DNA from: an uncultured Nocardioides sp.
Lineage (GTDB): Bacteria; Actinomycetota; Actinomycetes; Propionibacteriales; Nocardioidaceae
Assembly: GCF_947489365.1 (NCBI RefSeq)
Contig: NZ_CANLDB010000011.1
Span: 27,918-91,917 of the forward strand
DNA: 64,000 nucleotides
Reading direction: 5' to 3'
Notes under the pieces: model-generated
Databases searched by the model: none
Told to the model about the DNA's origin: nothing
What the model saw: the letters and a program-made list of their open reading frames with translations, nothing else
Translations under genes and position numbers: made by a program
Shown: in pieces, positions 16,196 through 24,012 of the stretch
How positions within the stretch are numbered: the stretch's first letter is position 1
How the letters are laid out: each line of letters opens with the position of its first letter

Positions 16196-16579
16196 ATGGT
16201 CACCGTGATGCACATCGGGGAGGTGGCCGCCCGCACGGAGCTGTCGCTGCGGAGCCTGCGCCACTGGGAGGAGGTCGGCCTCCTCCGGCCCTCCGGCCGC
16301 ACGGACGGCGGCTTCCGGCTCTACACCGAGGACGACGTGGACAAGATCCTCGTCATCCGCCGGATGAAGCCCCTGGGCTTCACCCTCGAGGCCATGGGCG
16401 CGGTCATGGACGACCTCGAGGTGCTGCGCGGGTCGGACGCGGACGACGCCTCGCGCGCCGCCGCCCGCGACCGCCTCCGGCAGGTGTCCGTCGAGGCCGA
16501 GGAGCGGCGTACGGCGCTCGCCCGGCAGCTCGACATGGCCGACGAGTTCCTCGAGCTGCTGAGCCGCCAGACGCGCTGA
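16196..16579 (+). CDS. MerR family transcriptional regulator
   Basis: 127 residues. The N-terminal winged helix MHIGEVAARTELSLRSLRHWEEVGLLRPSGRTDGGFRLYTEDDV matches MerR proteins very closely. A coiled-coil dimerisation helix follows (AARDRLRQVSVEAEERRTALARQLDMADEFLELL). There is no cysteine cluster, so metal sensing of the MerR/CueR kind is unlikely and the effector is unknown. Start ATG 16196 (GACAGG just before it) or ATG 16208. Divergent from the SulP gene, with a perfect palindrome between them, so autoregulation and control of SulP are likely. Confidence 0.9.
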   Translation: MVTVMHIGEVAARTELSLRSLRHWEEVGLLRPSGRTDGGFRLYTEDDVDKILVIRRMKPLGFTLEAMGAVMDDLEVLRGSDADDASRAAARDRLRQVSVEAEERRTALARQLDMADEFLELLSRQTR

Positions 16580-16614
16580 CGCGCCCGACGGTCTCGACCC
16601 GCGCGGCGCCCGGA

Positions 16615-16722
16615 GGTCGAGGTGCGAGGAGCGCCAGCGACGAGCCACGAGACCCGGTGAGCGGACGGTCTCCACCTCACCGGGTTTCGAGGCTCGGGCC
16701 CGGGGGCCCTCACACCTCAACC
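16615..16722. repeat. Dispersed intergenic repeat, copy 2, folded as a long palindrome
   Basis: Left end GGTCGAGGTGCGAGGAGCG; right end ...CACACCTCAACC, inverted to the left end at 10 of 12 positions. Inner arms 16648-16661 and 16676-16689 pair at 13 of 14 positions around a 14-base loop. It fills the gap between the convergent MerR and DUF305 genes and overlaps the DUF305 stop codon, so it may terminate both transcripts. Confidence 0.75.
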
Positions 16723-17343
16723 ACCGAGCAGCTGCTCCAGCTCGGCGATCTCCGCCGTCTGGGCCTCGACGACGTCGCCGGCGAGCTCGACGGCGGGGCG
16801 GTACCTGCCGTCGGCCTGCTCCGCCTCGGCCATGGCGATGGCGCCGGTGTGGTGGGCGATCATCGCGTCGACCCACAGCGCGCCGAACTCGTCGTCGGAG
16901 GCCTGCTCGAGCGCCTCGAGCTGGTCGGCGGTGAGCATGCCGGCCATCGCGGGCGCGTCGCCGTCGGCCTCCATCTCCCGCATCGCGTCGGAGGCGGCCC
17001 CGCCGCCGTGGCCGGCGTTGGAGTGGTCGCGGACGGTCTCGGGGACCTCCTCGTCCCAGTCGGACAGCCAGCCGGCCATGGTCTCGATCTCGGGGGCCTG
17101 CTCGGCGCGGATCTGCTCGGCGAGGTCGGCGATCCCGGGGTCGACGTCGCGGTCGAGGGTGAGGTCGACGAGGGTCAGCGCCTGGGCGTGGTGCGGGATC
17201 ATGTCCTGCGCGAACGTCACGTCGGCGTCGTTGTGCTCGGTGTCGGACAGGGTCTGCTCGGTCGCGGACGAGTCGTCGGCGCCGCAGCCGGCGAGCAGCG
17301 TGGTCGTGAGGGCGGCGGCGAGCAGCGCGGTGGTGGTGCGCAT
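16717..17343 (-). CDS. DUF305 family lipoprotein
   Basis: 208 residues. The signal peptide with lipobox LLAGC (residues 1 to about 20) predicts a membrane-anchored, extracytoplasmic lipoprotein. Two four-helix DUF305 halves are marked by the paired histidine motifs FAQDMIPHHAQALTLVDL and DAMIAHHTGAIAMAEAE, a ferritin-like arrangement. Members are found near copper and other metal-handling genes, but the function is not established. GGAGA lies eight bases before the ATG at 17343. It follows the DUF6153 gene in the same direction with a 61-base gap, probably in one operon. Confidence 0.9.
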   Translation of the reverse strand: MRTTTALLAAALTTTLLAGCGADDSSATEQTLSDTEHNDADVTFAQDMIPHHAQALTLVDLTLDRDVDPGIADLAEQIRAEQAPEIETMAGWLSDWDEEVPETVRDHSNAGHGGGAASDAMREMEADGDAPAMAGMLTADQLEALEQASDDEFGALWVDAMIAHHTGAIAMAEAEQADGRYRPAVELAGDVVEAQTAEIAELEQLLGG

Positions 17344-17404
17344 CGGTGGGTCTCCTGGGGTCGTCGGTGATCGGTACGTCGGGGGTCGGCGGTGTGCCGA
17401 CCCC

Positions 17405-17800
17405 TCAGCACCGGACGACGGACCAGGCGTGGACGGGTGGTGGCCGGCGGTCGACGACGAGCACCGGCAGGAGACGGGCGAGCGGGGGCGGCCGCGGCAG
17501 CCCCAGCCCTCCGCGCAGCCCGCCGCCCGTGCGGGGCAGCAGGAGCAGCGCGCCGAGGGTGACCAGCAGGAAGAGGCAGGCCATGGCCGTCCCGTCCGCG
17601 GGGCCGCCGTCCTCCTGGTGGTCGGCCGCCCGGTCGGCCGGCCCGGCGTGGTGGCCGTCGCTCGCGGCGTGGACCGCGTCGGAGGAGTGCCCGCCGTGGG
17701 CGGTCCCGTGGAGGCCGAGGGTGTGCATGCCGAGCAGGCCGCCCGCGAGGACGGCCACCAGGCAGGCCCCGAGCAACCGGAGCGCGACACCCCTGCTCAT
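17405..17800 (-). CDS. DUF6153 family small membrane protein
   Basis: 131 residues. It begins with a hydrophobic segment (MSRGVALRLLGACLVAVLAGGLLGMHTLGLHG), then a His/Asp/Ala-rich loop containing GGHSSDAVHAASDGHHAG, then a second membrane segment MACLFLLVTLGALLLL and a Pro/Arg-rich tail. This is the DUF6153 layout, a family I recall lying next to DUF305 genes in actinobacteria, as here. The His-rich loop suggests metal contact outside the membrane (inference). ATG at 17800 with GGGGA before it. Confidence 0.75.
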   Translation of the reverse strand: MSRGVALRLLGACLVAVLAGGLLGMHTLGLHGTAHGGHSSDAVHAASDGHHAGPADRAADHQEDGGPADGTAMACLFLLVTLGALLLLPRTGGGLRGGLGLPRPPPLARLLPVLVVDRRPPPVHAWSVVRC

Positions 17801-17845
17801 GTCCCCGAGCGTACGGGGCGGCGGGATCCGGGGCAGGATGGCCGC

Positions 17846-18184
17846 ATGCACCCGCCCGTGCCGTCCGTCGCGATCGACGCCGTCCCCGACCCGGTCCCCG
17901 CGGACCTCACCGTGCTCGACGTCCGCGAGGACGACGAGTGGCAGGCGGGGCACGTCGAGGGCGCCGTCCACCTGCCGCTGTCCGAGCTCGGCCAGCGCGC
18001 CGACGAGGTCCCCGACGGCCAGCTCCTCGTGGTCTGCAAGGTCGGCGGCCGCTCCGCGCGTGTCGTGGCCTGGCTGACCTCGCAGGGCCGTGACGCCGTC
18101 AACCTCGACGGCGGCATGCTCGACTGGGAGGCCGCCGGCCGGCCGATGGTCAGCGAGACCGACGCCGCGCCGTACGTCAGCTAG
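17846..18184 (+). CDS. Rhodanese-like domain protein
   Basis: 112 residues, a single rhodanese domain. DLTVLDVREDDEWQAGHVEGAVHLPLSEL is the classic N-terminal motif; the active-site loop VVCKVGGRSARV has the catalytic Cys; NLDGGMLDWEAAGRP closes the fold. It may transfer sulfane sulfur or act as a regulatory domain. No signal peptide. CAGGAT lies six bases before the ATG at 17846, close to the leaderless pattern. Divergent from the DUF6153/DUF305 pair. Confidence 0.9.
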   Translation: MHPPVPSVAIDAVPDPVPADLTVLDVREDDEWQAGHVEGAVHLPLSELGQRADEVPDGQLLVVCKVGGRSARVVAWLTSQGRDAVNLDGGMLDWEAAGRPMVSETDAAPYVS

Positions 18185-18185
18185 C

Positions 18186-18237
18186 GCCAGGGCCCGTCGC
18201 CAGGGCCCGTCGCCAGGGCTCGTCGCCAGGGCTCAAC
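18186..18237. repeat. Four tandem 13-bp units
   Basis: Units of GCCAGGGCCCGTC start at 18186, 18199, 18212 and 18225 (the third has CT, the last ends AAC). The block lies between the convergent rhodanese and aat genes and includes the aat stop codon at 18233-18235. Confidence 0.9.
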
Positions 18238-18937
18238 GCCACCGCTCCGGCAGCGGTGCGGTGAGCGCGACGGACAGCCGCTCCAGGTAGTCGGACCGCC
18301 CGACCTCGACCACCCCGAGGGTCGCGAGGTGGTCGGTGCGCCACTGGACGTCGAGCAGCCGCCGCTCGTCGCCGTCGGCCCGGAGCACGTCGACCAGGCC
18401 CATCAGGGCGACCTTGGAGGCGTCGGTGGCGCGGTGGAACATCGACTCCCCCGCGAACAGCCCGCCGATGGCGACGCCGTACAGGCCGCCCACGAGCTCG
18501 CCGTCGCGCCACGTCTCGACGCTGTGCGCCCAGCCGAGCTCGTGCAGCCAGACGTACGCGTCGCTGATCTCGGTCGAGATCCACGACCCGTCGCGCGACG
18601 GGTCGGCGCAGGCGCGGACGACGTCGGTGAACGCCGTGTCGACGCGGACCTCGAGGTCCCGGGCGGAGCGGCGCAGGGACCGCGACACCACGAGCCCGTC
18701 GAGAGGCAGGACGCCGCGGTCGACCGGGGAGTACCAGGCCGGGGGCGAGCGGCGGCTGCGCCGCGAGCCGGTGGGCCCGGCGGGCATCGGGAAGAGGCCG
18801 GTGCGGTACGCCGCCAGGAGCGTGCCCGGCTCGAGGTCGGCCCCGACCGCGACCAGGTCGCCGTCCGCCTCTCCGTCGGCGACGGCGCGCGCGACGGCGG
18901 CCATGTCCCAGGCGGACGGACTCGGTTCGAGGGGCAC
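18233..18937 (-). CDS. aat: Leucyl/phenylalanyl-tRNA--protein transferase
   Basis: 234 residues. Transfers Leu or Phe from charged tRNA to the N-terminus of proteins with basic first residues (N-degron pathway, cytoplasm). The signature elements are in order: GTLLAAYRTGLFPMPAGP, PAWYSPVDRGVLPLDG, WISTEISDAYVWLHELGWAHSVETW, GGLYGVAIGGLFAGESMFHRATDASK and LLDVQWRTDHLATLGVVEVGR. The GTG at 18937 follows TAGGTT (complement of 18944-18949) by six bases, so it is a leaderless candidate. Divergent from the EcsC gene. Confidence 0.95.
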   Translation of the reverse strand: MPLEPSPSAWDMAAVARAVADGEADGDLVAVGADLEPGTLLAAYRTGLFPMPAGPTGSRRSRRSPPAWYSPVDRGVLPLDGLVVSRSLRRSARDLEVRVDTAFTDVVRACADPSRDGSWISTEISDAYVWLHELGWAHSVETWRDGELVGGLYGVAIGGLFAGESMFHRATDASKVALMGLVDVLRADGDERRLLDVQWRTDHLATLGVVEVGRSDYLERLSVALTAPLPERWR

Positions 18938-18984
18938 CCGACCAACCTAGGCCGCCGCGGGGGTGACCTCCGTAGGATCCCCGC

Positions 18985-19665
18985 ATGGGTATCGGTCAGA
19001 ACGTGGGGCGCTCGCTGGCGCCCAAGGTCACCAACATCTCGCCCCGCATGACGGCGAGCCTCGTGCGTGAGGCGCTCGCCCGGGCGATCGAGGGGGTGGG
19101 CCCGCTGCCCGGCGCCGCCGCGGCCGCCGACAAGGCGCTGGCGAAGACCAACGGCGACCAGGAGAAGGCCGTCAAGGCCCTCATCGAGACCCACGTGCGG
19201 CTCGGCGGCGCCCAGGGCTTCGTGACCAACCTCGGCGGCATCGCGGTGATGACGGTGGCCGCCCCCGCGAACATCACGGGCCTGGCGCTGCTGCAGTGCC
19301 GGCTGATCGCCGCCATCGCGCACCTGCGTGGCTACGACCTCGCCGACGCGCGCGTCCGCAACGCCGTCCTCGTCTGCCTGCTCGGCGAGGAGGACGTCAA
19401 GCGGATGATCAAGAAGAAGATCATCCCCGCTCCCCCGATGGCCATGGCGACCGCCCCCGCGGACGACCCCGAGCTGGCGACGGCCCTGTCGAACGCGGTG
19501 GCCCAGGAGCTCATCGGCCGCGTGATCGGCAAGCGCCTGGCCGGCACCGTCGGACGACGCGTCCCGGTGGTCGGCGGCGTCGTGGGCGCCAGCACCGACG
19601 GCTACTCGACCTGGAAGCTCGGCCGCTACGCGGACAAGGAGTTCCTGCCCCGCCCCCAGCGGTAG
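18985..19665 (+). CDS. EcsC family protein
   Basis: 226 residues. A helix-rich protein with the EcsC-like pattern AQGFVTNLGGIAVMTVAAPANITGLALLQCRLIAAIAHLRGYDL, whose middle is hydrophobic enough to touch a membrane, and the C-terminal GRRVPVVGGVVGASTDGYSTWKLGRYADKEFLP. The biochemical role of EcsC proteins is unknown. The ATG at 18985 follows TAGGAT by six bases: leaderless candidate. Its last 40 bases overlap the end of the convergent sulfotransferase-like gene. Confidence 0.82.
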   Translation: MGIGQNVGRSLAPKVTNISPRMTASLVREALARAIEGVGPLPGAAAAADKALAKTNGDQEKAVKALIETHVRLGGAQGFVTNLGGIAVMTVAAPANITGLALLQCRLIAAIAHLRGYDLADARVRNAVLVCLLGEEDVKRMIKKKIIPAPPMAMATAPADDPELATALSNAVAQELIGRVIGKRLAGTVGRRVPVVGGVVGASTDGYSTWKLGRYADKEFLPRPQR

Positions 19666-20819
19666 GCCCTCACGGCCGCCCGGCCCGCCAGGTTGCCCTC
19701 GAGCCGCGCCCGCACGCGCGACGACAGGGCGGCGTCGGCGCGCCACCGCGCCTCGTCGCGCTCCTCGACCAGCCGGTCCCGCTCCTCGAGGAGCCGGACG
19801 TGCTCCTCCAGGACCGCGCGCAGCGCCGTGGTCGCCGCCGACGCCACCTGCTTCTCGCGGGGCGCGTCGGGGTCGACGTACCGCTTCGGCGGCGGGCCGC
19901 AGCGCATCTCCTCGAGGTCCCCGACGACGTCGTAGCCGCGGGACCGGATCTCGCTGATCCACGTGTCCGAGAGCTCGACCGCCCACGGGTGGACGTCGGG
20001 GGGCAGCGTGAGCCGGGCCGTGTTCGTGCGCTGTGACAGCGTGCGGTGGGCAATGAGCTCCCGCACCAGGGGCCGGTACGCCGCGGGCTCGACGACACGG
20101 TTCACCTTGCGGTTCAGCCGCCGCAGCATCGCGGTCTCGGGGACGCCGAGCGACGGGTTGGACCGTTCGGAGTCGAGGTCCAGGTCGAGGCCGTCGAGCC
20201 GCATCACCGACGAGAACCGCTCCCACAGCAGCGAGCGGGGCGCGTCGGGCTGCGGCACGGTGACCACGTGCACCCGCTCCGGCGGCAGCGCGGCGCCCCA
20301 CCGGTCGAGGATGTCGGGCACCTCCTGCACCGCCCAGAACCAGCTGGGGATGCGGCCCCGGCGCTCCGGGTCCCGGATCTTGTCGAGGAACCGGCCGTAG
20401 GGCAGCGTCGCGCGGTGCTTGACGTTCTCCTGCCACTCGGCGGGGACCTGCCGCGCGAGGTCGCGGACCGACAGCACGAGGTGGACCTCGGTGCCGTCGC
20501 CGTGGCCGAGCGAGGCCAGCGCCCGCGCGACCTCCGAGGCCGAGGCCGCGGCGAGCACCTCGTGGGACACGATGCTCAGGCCGTCGGCCTCGCGGACCTG
20601 GGCGGCGAGCGCGTTCCAGGCGCCGACGGCCTGCGTCTCGAGACCGCCCCACGGCATCCGCATCAGGTCCAGGGCGGCGAGGAACTGCCCGTCGAACCGC
20701 TCCGCCGGGTAGTGCACGCCCTGCTCGGCGAGCCGCTCGCGGTTGCGGAAGAGGACGTCCTGGAGGTGCGAGGTCCCCGTCTTGGGGGTCCCCACGTGGA
20801 GGAGGACGGTGTGGCTCAC
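19626..20819 (-). CDS. Sulfotransferase-like protein, paralogue 1
   Basis: 397 residues. The N-terminus VSHTVLLHVGTPKTGTSHLQDVLFRNRERL carries the 5'-phosphosulfate-binding loop of PAPS-dependent sulfotransferases (TPKTGTS). VHLVLSVRDLARQVPAEWQE matches the 3'-phosphate-binding Arg region. The C-terminal part (about 330-397) is a charged coiled coil (LEEHVRLLEERDRLVEERDEARWRADA). It probably transfers sulfate to a glycan or lipid. The GTG at 20819 overlaps the stop of the upstream gene by four bases (GTGA-type), so this is the last gene of a long operon. Clearly related to the gene at 22002-23084. Confidence 0.82.
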   Translation of the reverse strand: MSHTVLLHVGTPKTGTSHLQDVLFRNRERLAEQGVHYPAERFDGQFLAALDLMRMPWGGLETQAVGAWNALAAQVREADGLSIVSHEVLAAASASEVARALASLGHGDGTEVHLVLSVRDLARQVPAEWQENVKHRATLPYGRFLDKIRDPERRGRIPSWFWAVQEVPDILDRWGAALPPERVHVVTVPQPDAPRSLLWERFSSVMRLDGLDLDLDSERSNPSLGVPETAMLRRLNRKVNRVVEPAAYRPLVRELIAHRTLSQRTNTARLTLPPDVHPWAVELSDTWISEIRSRGYDVVGDLEEMRCGPPPKRYVDPDAPREKQVASAATTALRAVLEEHVRLLEERDRLVEERDEARWRADAALSSRVRARLEGNLAGRAAVRAYRWGRGRNSLSA

Positions 20820-22000
20820 GGGGTCCTCCTGTCGGCGAGGGTGTCGAGGGCGAGCGCGAGGACGCGGTCGTCGTCCGGCTCGCCGACCCCCGGCACCGAC
20901 GCGTCGGTCAGCGGGTGCTCGAGGAGGTCCGTCGGGCCGTGCACACGGTAGCCACCGGCGCGGAGGTCGCCGAGCAGCCCCTGGCCACGTCGCGTGAGCC
21001 AGTCGGCGTACGCCGCGGGGACGACGAGGGGCGGTCCGGCGGCGCCGACGAGGCGGGGGCGCAGGCCCTCGGTGAGCAGCCGGCTGCGACGGGGACGGTC
21101 GACGAGGACGCCGAGCACCCCGGAGACCTGCCGCAGCAGCTCCACCGCGGCCGCGGGCATCGCCGGGGTGGTCCGCACGGGTCCACGGACGGCGAGCAGG
21201 TCGGCGAGCACCCCGGGGTCGAGCAGCACCTCGACGCGGCCCGGCCCGCCGGACCGCTCGGCCCAGGCGTCGGCGGTCGCGGCGAGGTCGGCCCGGCGGG
21301 GGCAGGCGTCGCGGTCCGCCCAGGTCGCGAGCCACTCGGGCCACGACGGCGCGGCACCGTCGAGCACGCGCGTGGTCCAGGCGTCGGTGACGAGGCGGCC
21401 CATCCCGGCACCGACGACGTACGTCGTGGCGTCCCGCCCGCCCGGGCGGCGACCGAGCTCCGCCAGGCGGTGGCGCAGGCCGTCGACGCGGACGGCGGGC
21501 CCGGCCAGCCGGAACGCGCGGCGGCGGGGCAGGTGGCGGGCCACGGCCCCGGTCACCCGCCGGGCGGCGGGCTCGGTCGGCTCGTCGGGCAGCAGCTCGC
21601 CGACCAGGCGCTCGGCGAGGACGCCGGTGGCCACCCGCAGCAGCTCGGGGGCGGGCAGGGCCGCGGGGTCGACCGGGCGGGCGCCGTACGTGCGGGCGGG
21701 CAGGCCGACCAGGGGGAGGTCGAGCGCTCCGCGGCCCGGTGGGGCGACGGCGAAGACCTCGGCGGCGAGGCGGGGGTCGTGGGTGCCGTGCCCGTCGGCG
21801 GCGCTGCGGGCGTTGAGCTGCCGGACGACCTCGAGCTGCTGGGCGCCGGGGAGCGGCGCAGTGTCGGCCTCGGCGTCGAGCACCCGGCCGGGGACCGAGC
21901 CCGCGGCGAGGACGTCGGTCCACGGGGTCGTCCCGCCGTCGACGAGGTGGGCGACCCAGGCGTGGGCGAGCGCGACGGGGTCCGGTGTCGGGTCGGCCAC
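20816..22000 (-). CDS. Unknown protein between two sulfotransferase-like genes
   Basis: 394 residues, rich in Ala, Arg, Leu and Pro. I do not recognise a family. Regions that look structured and possibly conserved are PVALAHAWVAHLVDGGTTPWTDVLAAGSVPGRVL, LPGAQQLEVVRQLNARSAADG and TTYVVGAGMGRLVTDAWTTRVLDG. No signal peptide and no convincing membrane helix. It starts at GTG 22000, one base after the stop of the first sulfotransferase-like gene, and its own stop overlaps the start of the second, so the three must be translated together. A role in the same sulfation step or substrate supply is an inference from position only. Confidence 0.7.
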   Translation of the reverse strand: MADPTPDPVALAHAWVAHLVDGGTTPWTDVLAAGSVPGRVLDAEADTAPLPGAQQLEVVRQLNARSAADGHGTHDPRLAAEVFAVAPPGRGALDLPLVGLPARTYGARPVDPAALPAPELLRVATGVLAERLVGELLPDEPTEPAARRVTGAVARHLPRRRAFRLAGPAVRVDGLRHRLAELGRRPGGRDATTYVVGAGMGRLVTDAWTTRVLDGAAPSWPEWLATWADRDACPRRADLAATADAWAERSGGPGRVEVLLDPGVLADLLAVRGPVRTTPAMPAAAVELLRQVSGVLGVLVDRPRRSRLLTEGLRPRLVGAAGPPLVVPAAYADWLTRRGQGLLGDLRAGGYRVHGPTDLLEHPLTDASVPGVGEPDDDRVLALALDTLADRRTP

Positions 22001-22001
22001 G

Positions 22002-23084
22002 TCAGCGCCCCCGCAGGCGGTCGACGCCGGTGCGGACCCGGCTGGAGAGCTGCATCTCGTTCGGGGTCCGGGTGGCGGCCTCGTCGGTCATCGCCTCGAG
22101 CGCGTCGAGGGCGGCGGCGAGCAGGGGCCGCGCCGTGACCTTGTCGGGGTCGCGCCAGCGGACGTCGGGGTCGGGCGGCACCGGGCGGAGGTCCTCGACG
22201 TCGCCGATGACGTCGACACCGCTGCCCTTCAGCCAGTCGATCCACAGGTCGGCCTGCTCGTAGGACCACCCGTAGCGGTCCGGGGGCAGCCGCACCGGGG
22301 GCGAGCGGCGGTGGACGAGGTGCTCCTGGGCGAGCATCTCCCGGATCAGCCGGTCGTACGCCGTGGACTTGCGCGCCCCGCGCTCGACCCGACGGTTGAG
22401 CTGACGGACCAGCTGGGTCTCGGCGATCCCGAGGGAGGTGTTGACGGCCTCGCTGTCCACCGGCGCCCACGCCTCCTCGATGCCGAACGCCTGGCGGTAG
22501 CGCTGCCACAGCCGCTCGTCGCGCTGGTGCGGCACGGTGACGACGTGCACGTTCTCCGGGGGGAGCTGCGCGCCCCACCGGGACAGCACCCGGGGCAGGT
22601 CGAGGGCGTGGAAGAACCAGGGCTTGCCCTTCTCGACGCGGTCGAGGAAGTTCGCGAAGGTCCAGCGGCCGCCCTGCTTCACGCTCTCCTGCCACGCGGC
22701 GGGCAGCTGGCGGGCGGGGTCGCGGACGGCGTACACGATGTGGACGTCGCGGCCCGCCAGGTCGGCCATCGCCCGGGCGATCGCCGCCTTCGGGGCCGGC
22801 GCGAGGATCTCGTGGCTGATGATCGCGGTGCCGGAGACCCGTCGTACGCGGCGGACCATGGCGTCCCAGGAGCCCTCGGCGTGGCCGGGCTCGCCGCCCC
22901 AGTCCTCGCCGAGCAGGTCGAGGGCCGCGCGGAAGTGGAAGCGGGAGGCGTCGACGAGCCGGTTGCGCGACGGGAAGTGGACGCCGTGCCGCGCCAGCTC
23001 GACCGCGTTGAGGCTGAGGCGGTCCTGCACGTAGGTCGTGCCGGTCTTCGGGGCACCGACGTGGAGGATGACGCGGCGGCTCAC
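22002..23084 (-). CDS. Sulfotransferase-like protein, paralogue 2
   Basis: 360 residues. The N-terminal RRVILHVGAPKTGTTYVQDRLSLNAVEL has the PAPS-binding loop (APKTGTT); DVHIVYAVRDPARQLPAAWQESVKQG matches the 3'-phosphate-binding region of its paralogue at 19626-20819; and ENVHVVTVPHQRDERLWQRY follows in both. It differs in lacking the long C-terminal coiled coil. The acceptor is unknown. The GTG at 23084 is only four bases after the HMG-CoA lyase stop, so it continues the carboxylase operon. Confidence 0.83.
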   Translation of the reverse strand: MSRRVILHVGAPKTGTTYVQDRLSLNAVELARHGVHFPSRNRLVDASRFHFRAALDLLGEDWGGEPGHAEGSWDAMVRRVRRVSGTAIISHEILAPAPKAAIARAMADLAGRDVHIVYAVRDPARQLPAAWQESVKQGGRWTFANFLDRVEKGKPWFFHALDLPRVLSRWGAQLPPENVHVVTVPHQRDERLWQRYRQAFGIEEAWAPVDSEAVNTSLGIAETQLVRQLNRRVERGARKSTAYDRLIREMLAQEHLVHRRSPPVRLPPDRYGWSYEQADLWIDWLKGSGVDVIGDVEDLRPVPPDPDVRWRDPDKVTARPLLAAALDALEAMTDEAATRTPNEMQLSSRVRTGVDRLRGR

Positions 23085-23088
23085 CGGG

Positions 23089-24012
23089 TCAGTCTGCCAG
23101 CGCCCTCACGACCGCACTGGGGCTGGGCCGACCCAGGTGCCCGGCGACCCACCGGCTCGTGGCGACGACCGCGTCGAGGTCAACGCCGGTCTCGATCCCG
23201 AGGCCGCGGCAGAGCCACAGGAGGTCCTCCGTGGCGAGGTTCCCGGTGGCCGACTCGGCGTACGGGCAGCCGCCGAGACCGCCCGCGCTGGCGTCGTACG
23301 TCGTGACGCCGGCGTGCAGGCCGGCCAGGACGTTGGCCAGCGCCTGGCCGTAGGTGTCGTGGAAGTGCAGGGCGAGCGCCTCCAGCGGGGTACCGGCGGC
23401 GACGAACCGGGCGACGAGGTCGCCGACCTGGCCCGCGGTGCCGACGCCGATGGTGTCGCCGAGGCTGAGCTGGGTGGCGCCCATCGCGAGCAGCCGCTGC
23501 CCGGTCTCGACGACGCGGTCCACCTCGACCGCGCCCTCCCAGGGGTCGCCGAAGCACATCGACACGTAGGCGCGGACAGTCGCACCCGCCGCCAGGGCCC
23601 GCTGCACGACGGGCTCGAACATGGCGAACTGGGCGTCCCAGGACCGGTTGAGGTTGCGCTGCGCGAACGTCTCGGTGGCCGAGCCGAAGACCGCCACGTG
23701 GCGGCAGCCGCGCTCCAGCGCCCGGTCGAGGCCGCGGTCGTTCGGCACGAGCACGGGGAGGTCCTTGGCCCCGTCGCCGAGCTCGGCGGCGAGGGTGTCG
23801 AGGAGCTCCCCGGCGTCGGCGAGCTGCGGCACCCAGCGGGGGTGGACGAAGCTCGTGGCCTCGACGACCGGCAGCCCGGCGTCCAGCAGACGCGTGACCA
23901 GCCCGGCCTTCACGGCGGTGGGGATCGGCTCGGACTCGTTCTGCAGGCCGTCGCGGGGGCCGACCTCGTAGATCGTGATGCGCTCGGGCAGGCCGGCGAT
24001 CGGCGTGCTCAT
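23089..24012 (-). CDS. Hydroxymethylglutaryl-CoA lyase
   Basis: 307 residues. Cleaves HMG-CoA to acetoacetate and acetyl-CoA, the last step of leucine breakdown. It has ITIYEVGPRDGLQNE at the start (metal-binding region), VEATSFVHPRWVPQLADA, QLSLGDTIGVG, LALHFHDTYGQALANVL and the C-terminal signature GGLGGCPYAESATGN with the catalytic Cys. It overlaps the carboxylase alpha gene by four bases (ATGA), which supports a leucine-type catabolic operon with the two carboxylase genes upstream. The HMGL/DRE-TIM family also includes citramalate and homocitrate synthases, but the signature above is that of the lyase. Confidence 0.93.
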   Translation of the reverse strand: MSTPIAGLPERITIYEVGPRDGLQNESEPIPTAVKAGLVTRLLDAGLPVVEATSFVHPRWVPQLADAGELLDTLAAELGDGAKDLPVLVPNDRGLDRALERGCRHVAVFGSATETFAQRNLNRSWDAQFAMFEPVVQRALAAGATVRAYVSMCFGDPWEGAVEVDRVVETGQRLLAMGATQLSLGDTIGVGTAGQVGDLVARFVAAGTPLEALALHFHDTYGQALANVLAGLHAGVTTYDASAGGLGGCPYAESATGNLATEDLLWLCRGLGIETGVDLDAVVATSRWVAGHLGRPSPSAVVRALAD

